From Caulobacter sp. (GTDB lineage: Bacteria > Pseudomonadota > Alphaproteobacteria > Caulobacterales > Caulobacteraceae), in assembly GCA_016125585.1 (NCBI GenBank), contig WGLL01000011.1, positions 62,001-126,000 of the forward strand: a DNA stretch of 64,000 nucleotides, given 5' to 3'. The first letter of the stretch is position 1. The number at the start of each line of letters is the position of its first letter. Below, in pieces: positions 8,007 to 15,762 of the stretch. A model generated the notes under the pieces. That model ran no database searches and was not told where the DNA came from. It saw only the letters and a program-made list of their open reading frames with translations. The position numbers and the translations under genes were made by a program.

Positions 8007-9649
8007 CAGAGGGTCCCCTGGACGCGGAGGTCGCGTGAAAAGCTGGAAGAGGCGTCGTCGTCATCATCGTCTCGATCGACGGCGCGGGGGTCGGGCCGGC
8101 TGACCGGCTGGTAGGCGTACTCGCTGACCTCGCCGAGGCTGGCGGCGTGCGCCAGGCATAGGGAGACGGCGAAGTCGCCGTGGCGAGGCAGGCCGTCCGC
8201 GCCCTTGGTGTGGGCGTCGCTGGGGACCATCGGCACGCCCCGGATCAGCTTCACCTGGCGGAGATCGTCGACTAGGTCCGGGTGCGCGGGTATCCAGACC
8301 GTCCGGTCTTCGAAGCCTGCCTTCAGCGGCGGCATGTTCGCCAGGTACCAGGCCTGGCTCGGCTTCACCTGCTCGATGCGGTGGGCGCCGTACTCCTGCA
8401 TCGTGACCTGGCCCAGGTAGGAGCCGTTGCCGTTGCTGTCGATCTTGCCGCCGCTGAAGCGCGGCAGCCGGTCGACGACGTAGAACAGGACCTGCTTCTG
8501 CTGTTCGTGCGGCACGCCCCGCATCTCGATCTCGAAGGGCACCTGGCGGTTCAGCTGCCGGTCGATGAACATCGGCGTGACGGACGAGACGTCGCCGGTC
8601 AGGGCGAAGTCCTGGCCGAAGAAGTGGCGCAGGCCCTTGTCGAGCTTGGCCAGTTCCGGGGCGACGACCTGTTCGAGCCAGGCCTGGACGTAAGCCTCGC
8701 GCTCGGCCTTCGGCTTCAGCTCGAACTCGCGCGGCACGGTCAGCCGCAGGATCAGCCGTTCCTCTACCGAGCAGGCCTCGATCACAGCCCGGGTGAAGTA
8801 AACGCCAGAGCCCTGGCTGGGAACGCAGTCCAGCTCCTCGGCCTGGTCGGCCCCGTAGAAGGCCCTGATCTCGCTCCGGAAGGCCGCCTCGCCCTCCGGC
8901 GTCCACTCGATCCCGCGCATGAGGCAGATGCGCTGGTACAGCCCCTGCTCCAGGGCGTCGTCGAAGGTGCAGCGGACGACCTCGCCCGGCCGCTTCTTCG
9001 ACCGCACCTCGGTAATCAGCTGGTTGAAGGGGTTGTCGACGCCGTTGTGCGTCGAGATGACCAGCACCTTGCCGCCCCAGATGAGCAGCGCCATCGCCGC
9101 CTTAAGCAGGCCCTCGGGGTCCTCATGGAAGGCGAACTCGTCCAGGATGACATAGCCCTGCCGGCCGCGCAGGGACCGGGGCTTGCTGGTCAGGGCGATG
9201 ATCTCGAAGCCGGACTTGAAGCCGATCCGGAAAGCCTTGATCCCTTCGTCGGCCGCCTTTTCGGTGCCGTCCTTGAACAGGAACTCGCTGACCTCCGTGC
9301 AGGCCGGCATGAAGGCCCTGGCCCACATGGCGCAGCAGTCGATGAACTCCCGCGCCATGTCGAGATTGTAGCCGATGTAGAGGACGTCCATCCCCTTGGC
9401 CGACTTGGCCCGGCCGGCAGTGAGGACCGCGTCCGCTCCGATCGCCCAGGTGAAGCCGATCCGCCGGCTCTTGTCCGAGACAACCAGCTGGTTCGACGCC
9501 GTCGCCATCAACAGCCGCTTCTGGGACGGCATCAGGATGTCCGGCAGCTCGCTGATCCCCTCGACCAGGGCAGCCGGCAGGGCTTGCATCGCCTCCCGGC
9601 GGTGTGTCGCCCATTCGGTCTCGGAGATCAGGGTGCCGTCGAACGCCAT
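8006..9649 (-). CDS. Large terminase subunit, Mu gp28-like
   Basis: 547 residues. The ATPase part has a Walker-A-like SDKSRRIGFTWAIG near residue 57, Walker B YVILDEFAFHED near residue 170 and a coupling motif VISTHNG near 205. The C-terminal nuclease part contains FGQDFALTGDVSSVTPM and QEYGAHRIEQVKP. It packages the phage genome by cutting flanking host DNA, as in Mu. It overlaps the portal gene by one base and abuts the gp27-like gene upstream. Confidence 0.93.
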   Translation of the reverse strand: MAFDGTLISETEWATHRREAMQALPAALVEGISELPDILMPSQKRLLMATASNQLVVSDKSRRIGFTWAIGADAVLTAGRAKSAKGMDVLYIGYNLDMAREFIDCCAMWARAFMPACTEVSEFLFKDGTEKAADEGIKAFRIGFKSGFEIIALTSKPRSLRGRQGYVILDEFAFHEDPEGLLKAAMALLIWGGKVLVISTHNGVDNPFNQLITEVRSKKRPGEVVRCTFDDALEQGLYQRICLMRGIEWTPEGEAAFRSEIRAFYGADQAEELDCVPSQGSGVYFTRAVIEACSVEERLILRLTVPREFELKPKAEREAYVQAWLEQVVAPELAKLDKGLRHFFGQDFALTGDVSSVTPMFIDRQLNRQVPFEIEMRGVPHEQQKQVLFYVVDRLPRFSGGKIDSNGNGSYLGQVTMQEYGAHRIEQVKPSQAWYLANMPPLKAGFEDRTVWIPAHPDLVDDLRQVKLIRGVPMVPSDAHTKGADGLPRHGDFAVSLCLAHAASLGEVSEYAYQPVSRPDPRAVDRDDDDDDASSSFSRDLRVQGTL

Positions 9650-10227
9650 CAGCGACCGATGCCCAGGATTTTAGCCTTGATGATCGCGACGGTGTCGTCG
9701 GACAGGCCGCCCTCGCCCGACTGTTGCTTGGCGACCTCATCGACCGCGCGCGCGGCCTTCCGAAGCGCCGCCTCCTCGATCTTGAGCATCCGGTCGGCAT
9801 CGACCTTCTGGGCCGTCGACAGATTCCGCAGGGTCTCGGACAGCAGCTTGGCGTCCTTGGCCGAGAGGACCAGGCGCTCCTCCGCGTCTTCTTCTTCGGA
9901 GCCCCCTTCCGCCAGGAGCGTTTGGAAGACGATGCCGTGCAGCATCTCAATGTTCAGCCGCTGCACCTGGTTGTCCGGCTCATCTCCGAACCGGGCTGTC
10001 AGGGCCTCGGCCATGACCCGCGATTGGCGCATTTTCTCGCCGACCCGGGCGAGGGTTTTCACATGACGGCCAAGCGCGCTCCGAGAGACACGTCCGCCCA
10101 GCTCCTGCAGATGGGCGAGAATCTCATCAATGGTGCAGCCATCCTCACGGAGGCGACCTATCGCCTCGCGCAGCTCGCGGGGCAGGCGGTCGATGCTGGA
10201 CGGCCGATTGGGTGCCGGGCGGGTCAT
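9649..10227 (-). CDS. Small terminase-like protein, Mu gp27-like (DUF3486)
   Basis: The N-terminal DNA-binding region (SIDRLPRELREAIGRL, DGCTIDEILAHLQELGGRVSRSALGRHVK) is typical of DUF3486, the Mu gp27 family, next to the large terminase. A helical region with acidic EEEDAEERLVLSAKDAKLLSETLRNL follows. I chose ATG 10227 (192 residues); an ATG 15 bases upstream would overlap the previous gene more. Confidence 0.88.
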   Translation of the reverse strand: MTRPAPNRPSSIDRLPRELREAIGRLREDGCTIDEILAHLQELGGRVSRSALGRHVKTLARVGEKMRQSRVMAEALTARFGDEPDNQVQRLNIEMLHGIVFQTLLAEGGSEEEDAEERLVLSAKDAKLLSETLRNLSTAQKVDADRMLKIEEAALRKAARAVDEVAKQQSGEGGLSDDTVAIIKAKILGIGR

Positions 10228-10231
10228 GGCG

Positions 10232-10537
10232 TCAGGCCCCAAAGGGCGGCTGCGCCACGCCTTGGCAGGCGATCCGACCCTCAGCCACAGCCGCGCCGTG
10301 ATCCGTGAGCGAGACCAGCATGGTGTGGTCGTCGGATAGGCTGGTCGTCACGCACTCGGCCTTCACGAGCCAGCGCAGATGCTCGCGCACATAGGCGTCG
10401 TCGATCCCGGCCCAATGGCCGCGCGCCTTCAGGCCGATCTGGACGACGCGCTCGTTCGAACGGCCACGGCCCTCGACCAGGAGCTGGAGAATGCAGAGCC
10501 GCCGCTCGGCGGCCAGGGCCTCGGCATATCCGGGCAT
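10232..10537 (-). CDS. Winged-helix phage protein (VpaChn25_0724-like)
   Basis: 101 residues from ATG 10537, overlapping the stop of the DUF2730 gene (TGATG). It has an ArsR-like winged-helix layout: AAERRLCILQLLVEGRGRSNERVVQIGLKARGH, then DDAYVREHLRWLVKAECVT, and ends DHGAAVAEGRIACQGVAQP, typical of the small protein just upstream of gp27 in Mu-like phages. Its role is unknown; perhaps a packaging accessory. Confidence 0.75.
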   Translation of the reverse strand: MPGYAEALAAERRLCILQLLVEGRGRSNERVVQIGLKARGHWAGIDDAYVREHLRWLVKAECVTTSLSDDHTMLVSLTDHGAAVAEGRIACQGVAQPPFGA

Positions 10538-10854
10538 CAGCTGGTCCTCTGCATCATGAAGGTCTCGATGCGGGCGACGCCGGCGGCAGCTGCGCGACAC
10601 AGTTCCTTCACGGTGCCGATCTCGCCCTCCAGGCGAGCGATGTCGGCCTCGGTGGGCAGGTCGTCGAACTTTTCGTCGATGCCATCCAGGCGGCCCTCGG
10701 CCTTGGTCATGCGACCCTCAACCGCGCCAACGCGGGCGATCAGCTTTTGGGCTTCGTCGCTCTCCCGCCATCGGCTGGCGCGCCAAGCGACGAACACGGC
10801 GCACAGGGCCGAGATCACGGCGCAGGCGATGGGGATAGACTGCGAAAGGGTCAC
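10537..10854 (-). CDS. DUF2730 family phage membrane protein (Mu gp25-like)
   Basis: 105 residues. One N-terminal membrane helix (residues ~8-26) is followed by a coiled-coil (EAQKLIARVGAVEGRMTKAEGRLDGIDEKFDDLP) and an ARLEGEIGTVKEL helix, the usual DUF2730 layout. Position between the zinc-finger gene and the winged-helix gene matches Mu-like phages. Function unknown. Confidence 0.8.
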   Translation of the reverse strand: MTLSQSIPIACAVISALCAVFVAWRASRWRESDEAQKLIARVGAVEGRMTKAEGRLDGIDEKFDDLPTEADIARLEGEIGTVKELCRAAAAGVARIETFMMQRTS

Positions 10855-10855
10855 A

Positions 10856-11083
10856 CTACGCTCCGACGCACAGACGCCGGGAGCGCTCGAACGCCTCCTG
10901 GCAGGTTAAGCATCGGAGCGCCGACGGGATGGCCGCCCTCCGCTCCGAATCGATCTCGTCACCGCAGCCCAGGCAGTCGGCGAAGGGGTTGGCGGAGGAG
11001 CTGCAAACCGAACGGACGGCGGCGATGCCGACCGTCCGTTCCATCTCCTCCAGGGCCTGGGCCCGGTCGATGACGTCGCTCAC
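10856..11083 (-). CDS. TraR/DksA-type C4 zinc-finger protein
   Basis: 75 residues. Four Cys in the TraR/DksA arrangement (CLGCGDEI then CLTCQEAFER) with the typical RRAAIPSALRCLTCQ linker. Members of this family bind RNA polymerase or are phage zinc fingers of unknown role. It starts inside the end of the Rz1-like gene (overlap of four bases) and lies in the lysis-to-packaging transition of the late operon. Confidence 0.85.
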   Translation of the reverse strand: MSDVIDRAQALEEMERTVGIAAVRSVCSSSANPFADCLGCGDEIDSERRAAIPSALRCLTCQEAFERSRRLCVGA

Positions 11084-11409
11084 TCGGCCCCGGCCTCTTT
11101 GCAGGCGGCCTGGGCGGCCCTCAGGGCGTCCTCGGCGGCCTCGCCCCGGGCGACCTTGGCGTCGAGGTACTTGCCGCCCTCGGTGTTCCAGACCAGCTCG
11201 CCGCCAGGCCCCATGACGGGCGCCGGCGGCAGCTCGCGGTAGATCTCGTCCGGGCAGACGTTGCGGGTCACCGTCCGGGTCTCGACCAACGGGTCGGGGG
11301 CCGGTCCGGCGAGGTCGGGCTTAGGGCCCGAAGCGGTCGCGCACGCATTGAGCGTCGCAAACGACGCGGCCAGCAGGATCACGAGGGGCAGTCTTGTCGA
11401 TCGACTCAC
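11080..11409 (-). CDS. Outer-membrane spanin lipoprotein (Rz1-like)
   Basis: 109 residues with a lipoprotein signal (VILLAASFATLNAC, lipobox L-N-A-C at residue ~23) and a Pro-rich stretch (KPDLAGPAPDPLV, RELPPAPVMGPGG), as in Rz1 proteins. Its first 89 bases overlap the end of the Rz-like gene in another frame, the classic Rz/Rz1 arrangement. Together they fuse inner and outer membranes in the last lysis step. Confidence 0.78.
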   Translation of the reverse strand: MSRSTRLPLVILLAASFATLNACATASGPKPDLAGPAPDPLVETRTVTRNVCPDEIYRELPPAPVMGPGGELVWNTEGGKYLDAKVARGEAAEDALRAAQAACKEAGAE

Positions 11410-11842
11410 GGTGGGTCTTTCTCTCGGCTTGAAGGGTGGCGTCGGACGTGGCGCGGGCGACGGCGGCCTTCCGGCCCGCGCGCTCCTGGGCCAGCTCGGC
11501 CTTGGTGTTGGTAAGATTCGCCTGGGCGGTGTTCCGCGCGGCCCAGACCGTCTTCACCGGGGTTGAGCAGGCCGCCTTGATCCCGAAGGTGCGGTCGGCG
11601 GTCAGGTCGTCGTCGCAGGCCTGTGCCCGTACCGAGACCGCCCAATGGACGGCGATCCGCTCCGGGCAGAGCTTGCGAACGGTGTCCGGCAGCGCGGTGC
11701 GGCCCAACGAGGCCACACAGGCGCGGTGCTGCCCATCCAGCTTCTCGAAGCGGTCACCGCGAGCGTTGGCCCCGGCCAGGGCGACGCCCAGACCAGTGAT
11801 GATGACGGCGCTGATTCCGGCGGTGATCAGAAGGGCTCTCAT
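11321..11842 (-). CDS. Inner-membrane spanin (Rz-like)
   Basis: 173 residues from ATG 11842, which overlaps the stop of the holin-like gene (ATGA). One N-terminal membrane anchor (LLITAGISAVIITGLGVALAG) is followed by a periplasmic coiled-coil (RNTAQANLTNTKAELAQERAGRKAAVARATSDATLQAERKTH). The C-terminal part overlaps the Rz1-like gene. Four Cys in the middle are unusual for Rz. Confidence 0.72.
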   Translation of the reverse strand: MRALLITAGISAVIITGLGVALAGANARGDRFEKLDGQHRACVASLGRTALPDTVRKLCPERIAVHWAVSVRAQACDDDLTADRTFGIKAACSTPVKTVWAARNTAQANLTNTKAELAQERAGRKAAVARATSDATLQAERKTHRESIDKTAPRDPAGRVVCDAQCVRDRFGP

Positions 11843-12111
11843 TGAGCGGGCTCCGAGGCAGGGGGTGGGGCGATGCCGGCGCGGGCCGCAGCCAAGCGCG
11901 CCAGGTCGGTGACCGTGGCGCCGGCGAGGTAGAAGGCGGCGAGAAGCGCGATCAGGGCGATGAGCGACAACCCGAGCCAACGCAGGGCATCGGGGTCATC
12001 CAGCTTCCAGATGATGCCGGCGATGCCGGCGGCAGCCAGGGCGCCGAAGAGGAAAACGAAAGTCCGCCGCCAGGTCCACTGGACCTCCGGCAGACGAAGT
12101 GCCTCAGCCAT
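11839..12111 (-). CDS. Probable holin (two membrane helices)
   Basis: 90 residues with two strong membrane helices (FVFLFGALAAAGIAGIIW and WLGLSLIALIALLAAFYLAGA) and a Pro-rich tail. It lies between endolysin and spanins with overlapping ends on both sides, the usual place for a holin. No holin family was recognised, so the call rests on topology and context. Confidence 0.65.
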   Translation of the reverse strand: MAEALRLPEVQWTWRRTFVFLFGALAAAGIAGIIWKLDDPDALRWLGLSLIALIALLAAFYLAGATVTDLARLAAARAGIAPPPASEPAQ

Positions 12112-12751
12112 AGTGGGCCCTCAGCAGGCCACGGAAGGCAGCGAACTTGCGGCGCCGATCCTCCAGACCATTCTCACCGCCGTTCAGCGCCCGGGTGACG
12201 GCCAGGACCGGGTACCGGGCCTTCATGTGGTCGCTGAAGTCCTTCCACATCCAGACGCCAACCGAGATGGCGATCGAGCCTTCAGGGGTCTCGGCCAGTT
12301 CCGGCGTTTTGACCAGGTCGAGGCCAATCAGGCGACCGACGATCTCATAGGCTTCGCGGCCGGTGATCTGCAGGCCGGCGCGGCCTCGGAACCGCCAGCC
12401 GTCGTTGGGCTGGGTGTTGCCCATCCGACCGCCGTAGGCCTTGTTGGCGAGGGCCTGGGGATTGTTGGCGTAGGGCTGAGCGGCCTGCAGGGTCGGGAAG
12501 CGGCGCGGCCAGACCTGGACCAGGCGGGCGGCGCTGTAGTTGAGGTTCTCGCGCTTGCGGCTGAGCCCCGCGCTTTCATGGTCCATCTGGGCCAGGAACA
12601 TGGCCAGGTGGTCGATGTTGTCGAGGATGCCGGCCCGGGCCATCAAGGCCTCCTGCGACCGCAAGGCCAGAAGGTCGGCGGCAGCCGCCCGGGGGAACAG
12701 GGTCTGCAGAAGGGCGTTGTCCGGAAGGGCGAGTTGGGCGGCGCTGGGCAT
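12104..12751 (-). CDS. Endolysin, glycoside hydrolase family 19 (chitinase-like)
   Basis: 215 residues. GH19 features: MDHESAGLSRKRENLNYSA (first catalytic Glu near residue 58), ALANKAYGGRMGNTQPNDGWRFRGRAGLQITGR near residue 100, and a C-terminal VTRALNGGENGLEDRR block. It cleaves peptidoglycan glycan strands to lyse the host. No signal peptide, so release depends on the holin. It is the first gene after the shared dyad at 12787-12804, equivalent to Mu lys behind Plys. Confidence 0.9.
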   Translation of the reverse strand: MPSAAQLALPDNALLQTLFPRAAAADLLALRSQEALMARAGILDNIDHLAMFLAQMDHESAGLSRKRENLNYSAARLVQVWPRRFPTLQAAQPYANNPQALANKAYGGRMGNTQPNDGWRFRGRAGLQITGREAYEIVGRLIGLDLVKTPELAETPEGSIAISVGVWMWKDFSDHMKARYPVLAVTRALNGGENGLEDRRRKFAAFRGLLRAHYG

Positions 12752-12786
12752 GCCCTGACGCTACGGTCACGCCCTAGTTGCAGCCT

Positions 12787-12804
12787 TGCTGAAATCCTTC
12801 AGCA
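12787..12804 (-). promoter_or_regulatory. Dyad upstream of lysis operon; candidate Mor/C activator site (Plys-like)
   Basis: TGCTGAA-ATCC-TTCAGCA, a 7-base perfect inverted repeat identical over 18 bases to 1228-1245. It lies between the Mor-like gene (ends 12811) and the endolysin start (12751), 36 bases upstream of it. It has no T-tract, so it is not a good intrinsic terminator. Position and repetition suggest a late-promoter activator site. Confidence 0.6.
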
Positions 12805-12810
12805 GGAACT

Positions 12811-13215
12811 CTAGAACAGGCTTCCCTGGGTGTCGTCACGGACCGCCGGCTGCTCGGCCAGGATTTGATAGACCCGGCGTTCGGTGAGGCCGACAGTCTC
12901 CGCGATCAGGGCTTTCGTAAAGCCCCTCTTGTCCAGCTCGAGTACCCGTTGCCGCCGGGCCGGGGTGATCGGCAACGACAGGGTATGGCCCGCGTAGTGG
13001 GCGACCAGCTGCAGCGCCGCCTCCAGGCCGGCGGCGACGGCCAACGGATGATCCGGGCCGATGGTCGCCGGGACGTAGATGCGCCGGCCGCCGAACTTGT
13101 CCGACAGCCTGGTCATCGCTTCGACGCCCAGCAGCGACGTCAATGCGCCGGTGGTCCCGCTGGCGTCGCCCTCGGCGGTGTAGATCGGCTGGCGGGCGGT
13201 GGTGCGCTTGCTCAA
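12811..13215 (-). CDS. Mor/C-family late transcription activator
   Basis: 134 residues. It resembles the Mor transcription activator family: the FGGRRIYVPA segment near residue 43, a helical dimerisation part, and a C-terminal helix-turn-helix (RRQRVLELDKRGFTKALIAETVGLTERRVYQIL). It starts with TTG at 13215, overlapping the previous stop as TTGA. In Mu, Mor and C are related activators of middle and late promoters; only one is seen here, so it may serve both roles. Confidence 0.85.
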   Translation of the reverse strand: MSKRTTARQPIYTAEGDASGTTGALTSLLGVEAMTRLSDKFGGRRIYVPATIGPDHPLAVAAGLEAALQLVAHYAGHTLSLPITPARRQRVLELDKRGFTKALIAETVGLTERRVYQILAEQPAVRDDTQGSLF

Positions 13216-13442
13216 AGCCCCGCCCCCCGCTTGGCGACTTCATAGGCGATGTCGGCTCTCAGAGCGGCCTGAGCGGCTTCCTGGAGGGCCACCCGTCGGC
13301 TCTCCCGCTCGCCGTGGGGCGCGAACTGGTAGCGGCGCGCCGCTGCGGCCCGCGCCCGCTCCGCCACCACGGCAGCCGCCTCCGCTTCGGCCAGGGCTGC
13401 CAGCGCGAAAAGGTCAGGTCCGAGGGCGGCGGCGCGGGCCAT
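13212..13442 (-). CDS. Small phage protein of unknown function (76 aa)
   Basis: Starts at ATG 13442, just after gemA. It is Ala/Glu/Arg-rich and wholly helical by appearance (ALAALAEAEAAAVVAERARAA...). It ends inside the TTG start of the mor-like gene, suggesting coupled translation. No family recognised. Confidence 0.5.
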   Translation of the reverse strand: MARAAALGPDLFALAALAEAEAAAVVAERARAAAARRYQFAPHGERESRRVALQEAAQAALRADIAYEVAKRGAGL

Positions 13443-13444
13443 GG

Positions 13445-13975
13445 TCAGCCGATCGCCTCCCCTTCCCTGAGGGCGATCAGCACCGCCAGGCGGCGCTTCA
13501 GCTCGCCAACGGCGGCGCGGCCCTTCAGGCCGGCGACGTCCTGGCTCCAGCCGGCCCGCTCGGCCATCGCCTTCAGGGCCTCGATCAGCTTGTAGGCCAG
13601 GCCCTGGTCGGCCCACTGGAAGACTTCGACCTGCAGCTGGCGTCGGGCGAACGCCTCCAGGGCGGTTTCGGACGGGTCGCGGACGACGCCCAGCTGGTGG
13701 AGCGAAATCCACATAGCCCGGGCCTTGCCGGCGACAGGATGGTCGGCCGCCTTCTTCTTCAGGCGGGCGGGCTTGGAGGCCCCCCAGCCTTGGCGCCGGT
13801 ACTCGTCGAGAACCTTGCCCAGCTCGGCCGTGGTCATCTCGGCAGCCGAGGACTTGCCTCCGACGCGCACCATCAGCGCGCGACGCGTGTCATCGTCCAG
13901 GCCGAGGGCCTTGGCCCCCATGTGGACCTTGGCGATCATCGGGGCGCGAGGATCGCGGCGGCTGGCGGCAGGCAT
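13445..13975 (-). CDS. gemA: GemA-like regulatory protein (Mu gp16, DUF1018)
   Basis: 176 residues. Matches the GemA/gp16 family: RDPRAPMIAKVHMGAKALGLDDDTRRALM at the N-terminus, MTTAELGKVLDEYRRQGW near residue 50, and KARAMWISLHQLGVVRDPSETALEAFARRQ. In Mu, GemA modulates host gene expression and DNA topology. The start abuts the upstream gene end. Position just before mor matches Mu. Confidence 0.88.
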   Translation of the reverse strand: MPAASRRDPRAPMIAKVHMGAKALGLDDDTRRALMVRVGGKSSAAEMTTAELGKVLDEYRRQGWGASKPARLKKKAADHPVAGKARAMWISLHQLGVVRDPSETALEAFARRQLQVEVFQWADQGLAYKLIEALKAMAERAGWSQDVAGLKGRAAVGELKRRLAVLIALREGEAIG

Positions 13976-14268
13976 CAGGCAGCCCTCCGAACAGAGGGAG
14001 ACATCGCGCAGGCGTTGAGATGGGTGACGATCGCCGCGATGTGGTCCAGGCCGCCTTGGCCCAGGTCGCCGCCGCCATAGATCGTTCGGCGGACCGCAGC
14101 GGCCGGGTCCTTGCCTCTATGCGAGGCCCAGACGTAGGCGCGGACGGTGTGCAGATGCACGCCGTACAGGAGCTGCCCGTTGATCTTCACCAGACGATCA
14201 GCGGCCTTATGCAGGGCCTCCGCCCGGGCGCGAAGGATCGAAAGGAGGCTGGGGGCCAGGACCGTCAC
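13975..14268 (-). CDS. Early phage protein of unknown function (97 aa)
   Basis: I chose GTG 14268, which overlaps the stop of the previous gene as GTGA, over a longer in-frame start at 14295. The protein (TVLAPSLLSILRARAEALHKAADRL...) is mostly helical with a middle HLHTVRAYVWASHRGKDP segment. No family recognised. Confidence 0.5.
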   Translation of the reverse strand: MTVLAPSLLSILRARAEALHKAADRLVKINGQLLYGVHLHTVRAYVWASHRGKDPAAAVRRTIYGGGDLGQGGLDHIAAIVTHLNACAMSPSVRRAA

Positions 14269-14531
14269 GCCTTCACCCCGCCGAGACGCGACCATGACCT
14301 GGCGGCCATCTCGTCTATCATCAGCTCGCAGCGAGCCTTGAGCAGGCCTGCGGTGACATCGGTCGGATCAGAGGCGCAGACGAAGAAGGCCTCCAAGGCC
14401 GCCTCCAGGGCCGCCTCCTGCAGCGTAGTAAGGGCAGCGGCCGAGAACCGGCCATTTGGCAGGGCGAGGACCGCGCCGATCACGACGTCGGCCACCCCCG
14501 CGCGAACGCGCTTGACCAGGTCTTCGCTCAC
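14265..14531 (-). CDS. Early phage protein of unknown function (88 aa)
   Basis: Helical, Ala/Leu-rich protein (EDLVKRVRAGVADVVIGAVLALPNG, TLQEAALEAALEAFFVCA). It overlaps both neighbours by four bases, as expected for a coupled early operon. No family recognised. Confidence 0.5.
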   Translation of the reverse strand: MSEDLVKRVRAGVADVVIGAVLALPNGRFSAAALTTLQEAALEAALEAFFVCASDPTDVTAGLLKARCELMIDEMAARSWSRLGGVKA

Positions 14532-14707
14532 TGGCCAGGCCTTTCGTCGCGGCAGTCGCAGGGATTGGGCGACCCGCAGACCGGGCAGTAGCGGATCGAG
14601 CGACCACCCAGGATGGCCATGGCTAGGATGACGAGCAGGATCGCCAGCGCCGGGCGGTTGGCCGGGACAGTGAACAGCTCGATGAGGGACTGCAGCTGAT
14701 CAGGCAT
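14528..14707 (-). CDS. Small membrane protein with C-terminal zinc-knuckle-like cysteines (59 aa)
   Basis: ATG 14707 has a GGAGG six bases upstream and is preferred to the in-frame ATG at 14713. One membrane helix (RPALAILLVILAMAILGG) is followed by a short tail with CPVCGSPNPCDC, a possible metal site. Function unknown; such a tail would face the cytoplasm or periplasm depending on orientation. Confidence 0.5.
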   Translation of the reverse strand: MPDQLQSLIELFTVPANRPALAILLVILAMAILGGRSIRYCPVCGSPNPCDCRDERPGQ

Positions 14708-15008
14708 CTGCACCCTCCGACTGGCCGCGCAGCAGGAACGAGAAGTTCAGGCTGCCGCCGTCACTGGAGGCCGACCCGTCCGCCCGATGGCGCAGACGGA
14801 CAACCGAGCGAGCCGGCACCCCTTCGGACGTGGTGAAGCTGCCCTGCCAGGTAGTTCGGAGTCCGCAGGGGCTGACCGCCACCATGATCCGCTCCGGCGG
14901 CGTCATACCGAGGCGCAGCGGAAGGTCGAACACCTCCGCCATGACCGGAACCCAGGCCATGGAAACCGTCTTGGCCACGCGCCGGCGCTGTCGCTTCGGG
15001 CGGCTCAT
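14700..15008 (-). CDS. Early phage protein of unknown function (102 aa)
   Basis: A basic N-terminus (SRPKRQRRRVAKT) is followed by a beta-rich segment (MVAVSPCGLRTTWQGSFTTSEG). Overlaps its upstream neighbour by four bases. No family recognised. Confidence 0.45.
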   Translation of the reverse strand: MSRPKRQRRRVAKTVSMAWVPVMAEVFDLPLRLGMTPPERIMVAVSPCGLRTTWQGSFTTSEGVPARSVVRLRHRADGSASSDGGSLNFSFLLRGQSEGADA

Positions 15009-15262
15009 CGGGCGGTCCTCGCCAGCTCGGCGCGGCGACGGTTGGCGTCGCCGGCCCGCTGCTGGTAGGCGGCCTTGCGGCGCTGCTCCGGGCCGGTGTC
15101 GATCGCCTCCGGCTGGGCGACGATGCCGGACATCCGCTCGGCCCAGGACAGGCCGCAGGCGGTCGCCGGGGGGCAGCGGGTCACGCGGCCGGCGGCGATC
15201 GCCGCGTCGACGGCGGCGCGCTCCTGGGCGGATAGATGACGCGATTTGAAGTCAGCCAGCAT
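15005..15262 (-). CDS. Early phage protein of unknown function (85 aa)
   Basis: ATG 15262 begins six bases after the end of the upstream gene. The N-terminal part (FKSRHLSAQERAAVDAAIAAGRVTRCPPATACGLSW) looks like the short Cys-containing helix-turn segments of small phage regulators. The C-terminus is highly charged. No family recognised. Confidence 0.45.
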   Translation of the reverse strand: MLADFKSRHLSAQERAAVDAAIAAGRVTRCPPATACGLSWAERMSGIVAQPEAIDTGPEQRRKAAYQQRAGDANRRRAELARTAR

Positions 15263-15267
15263 GGCCG

Positions 15268-15762
15268 TCAGGTCCTCTCGATGATCCAGGTGGTTGGGCC
15301 CAGCTCGCCCTCGATCCGCCGCCCCCACTCGCGCCGGACACGGTCCAGGGCGATGCCGGTGCGGCAGATGACGACCAGGTCCCCATCGCGCAGCTCGACG
15401 CGCAGCGGAGCGATCCAGCTGGCGAAGTCGGCGGCGCTGACGAGGGGGCGAAGGAACTCCAGGGCAGGGTCGCCCGCAGGGCCTTCGGGGCTCGGCGCGG
15501 CGAGCGCAGAGGCCGGAAAGTCCTCGAACCGACGTTGGGCCAGCCAGGTGCGGCCCATCGGGATGTAGCGACCATCGATCCCCTGGGCGCGGCAGTGGTC
15601 CGCGTAGAGACGCGCCGAGGCGATCAACGCCTCGGCGATCTCGCCGCCCTTGAGCAGCTTGGCGAACTCGACGCCGGCCAGGTGACGCGCGTCTCCGGGC
15701 CGCCGGGGATAGGCGGCCCAGAACTGCGCGAACTCGGCAGGGATGGCGGGAGGTTTGGCCAT
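15268..15762 (-). CDS. Replication-associated protein with DnaA-domain-I-like C-terminus
   Basis: 164 residues. The N-terminal ~80 residues (FAQFWAAYPRRPGDARHLAGVEF, RYIPMGRTWLAQRRFEDF) resemble the C-terminal region of phage replication-initiation proteins. Residues ~98-160 (FASWIAPLRVELRDGDLVVI, ALDRVRREWGRRIEGEL) align well by eye with DnaA domain I, which contacts DnaB helicase and other partners. No AAA+ part. It lies among early genes downstream of MuA/MuB-like genes. A link to replisome recruitment during transposition is inference. Confidence 0.5.
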   Translation of the reverse strand: MAKPPAIPAEFAQFWAAYPRRPGDARHLAGVEFAKLLKGGEIAEALIASARLYADHCRAQGIDGRYIPMGRTWLAQRRFEDFPASALAAPSPEGPAGDPALEFLRPLVSAADFASWIAPLRVELRDGDLVVICRTGIALDRVRREWGRRIEGELGPTTWIIERT

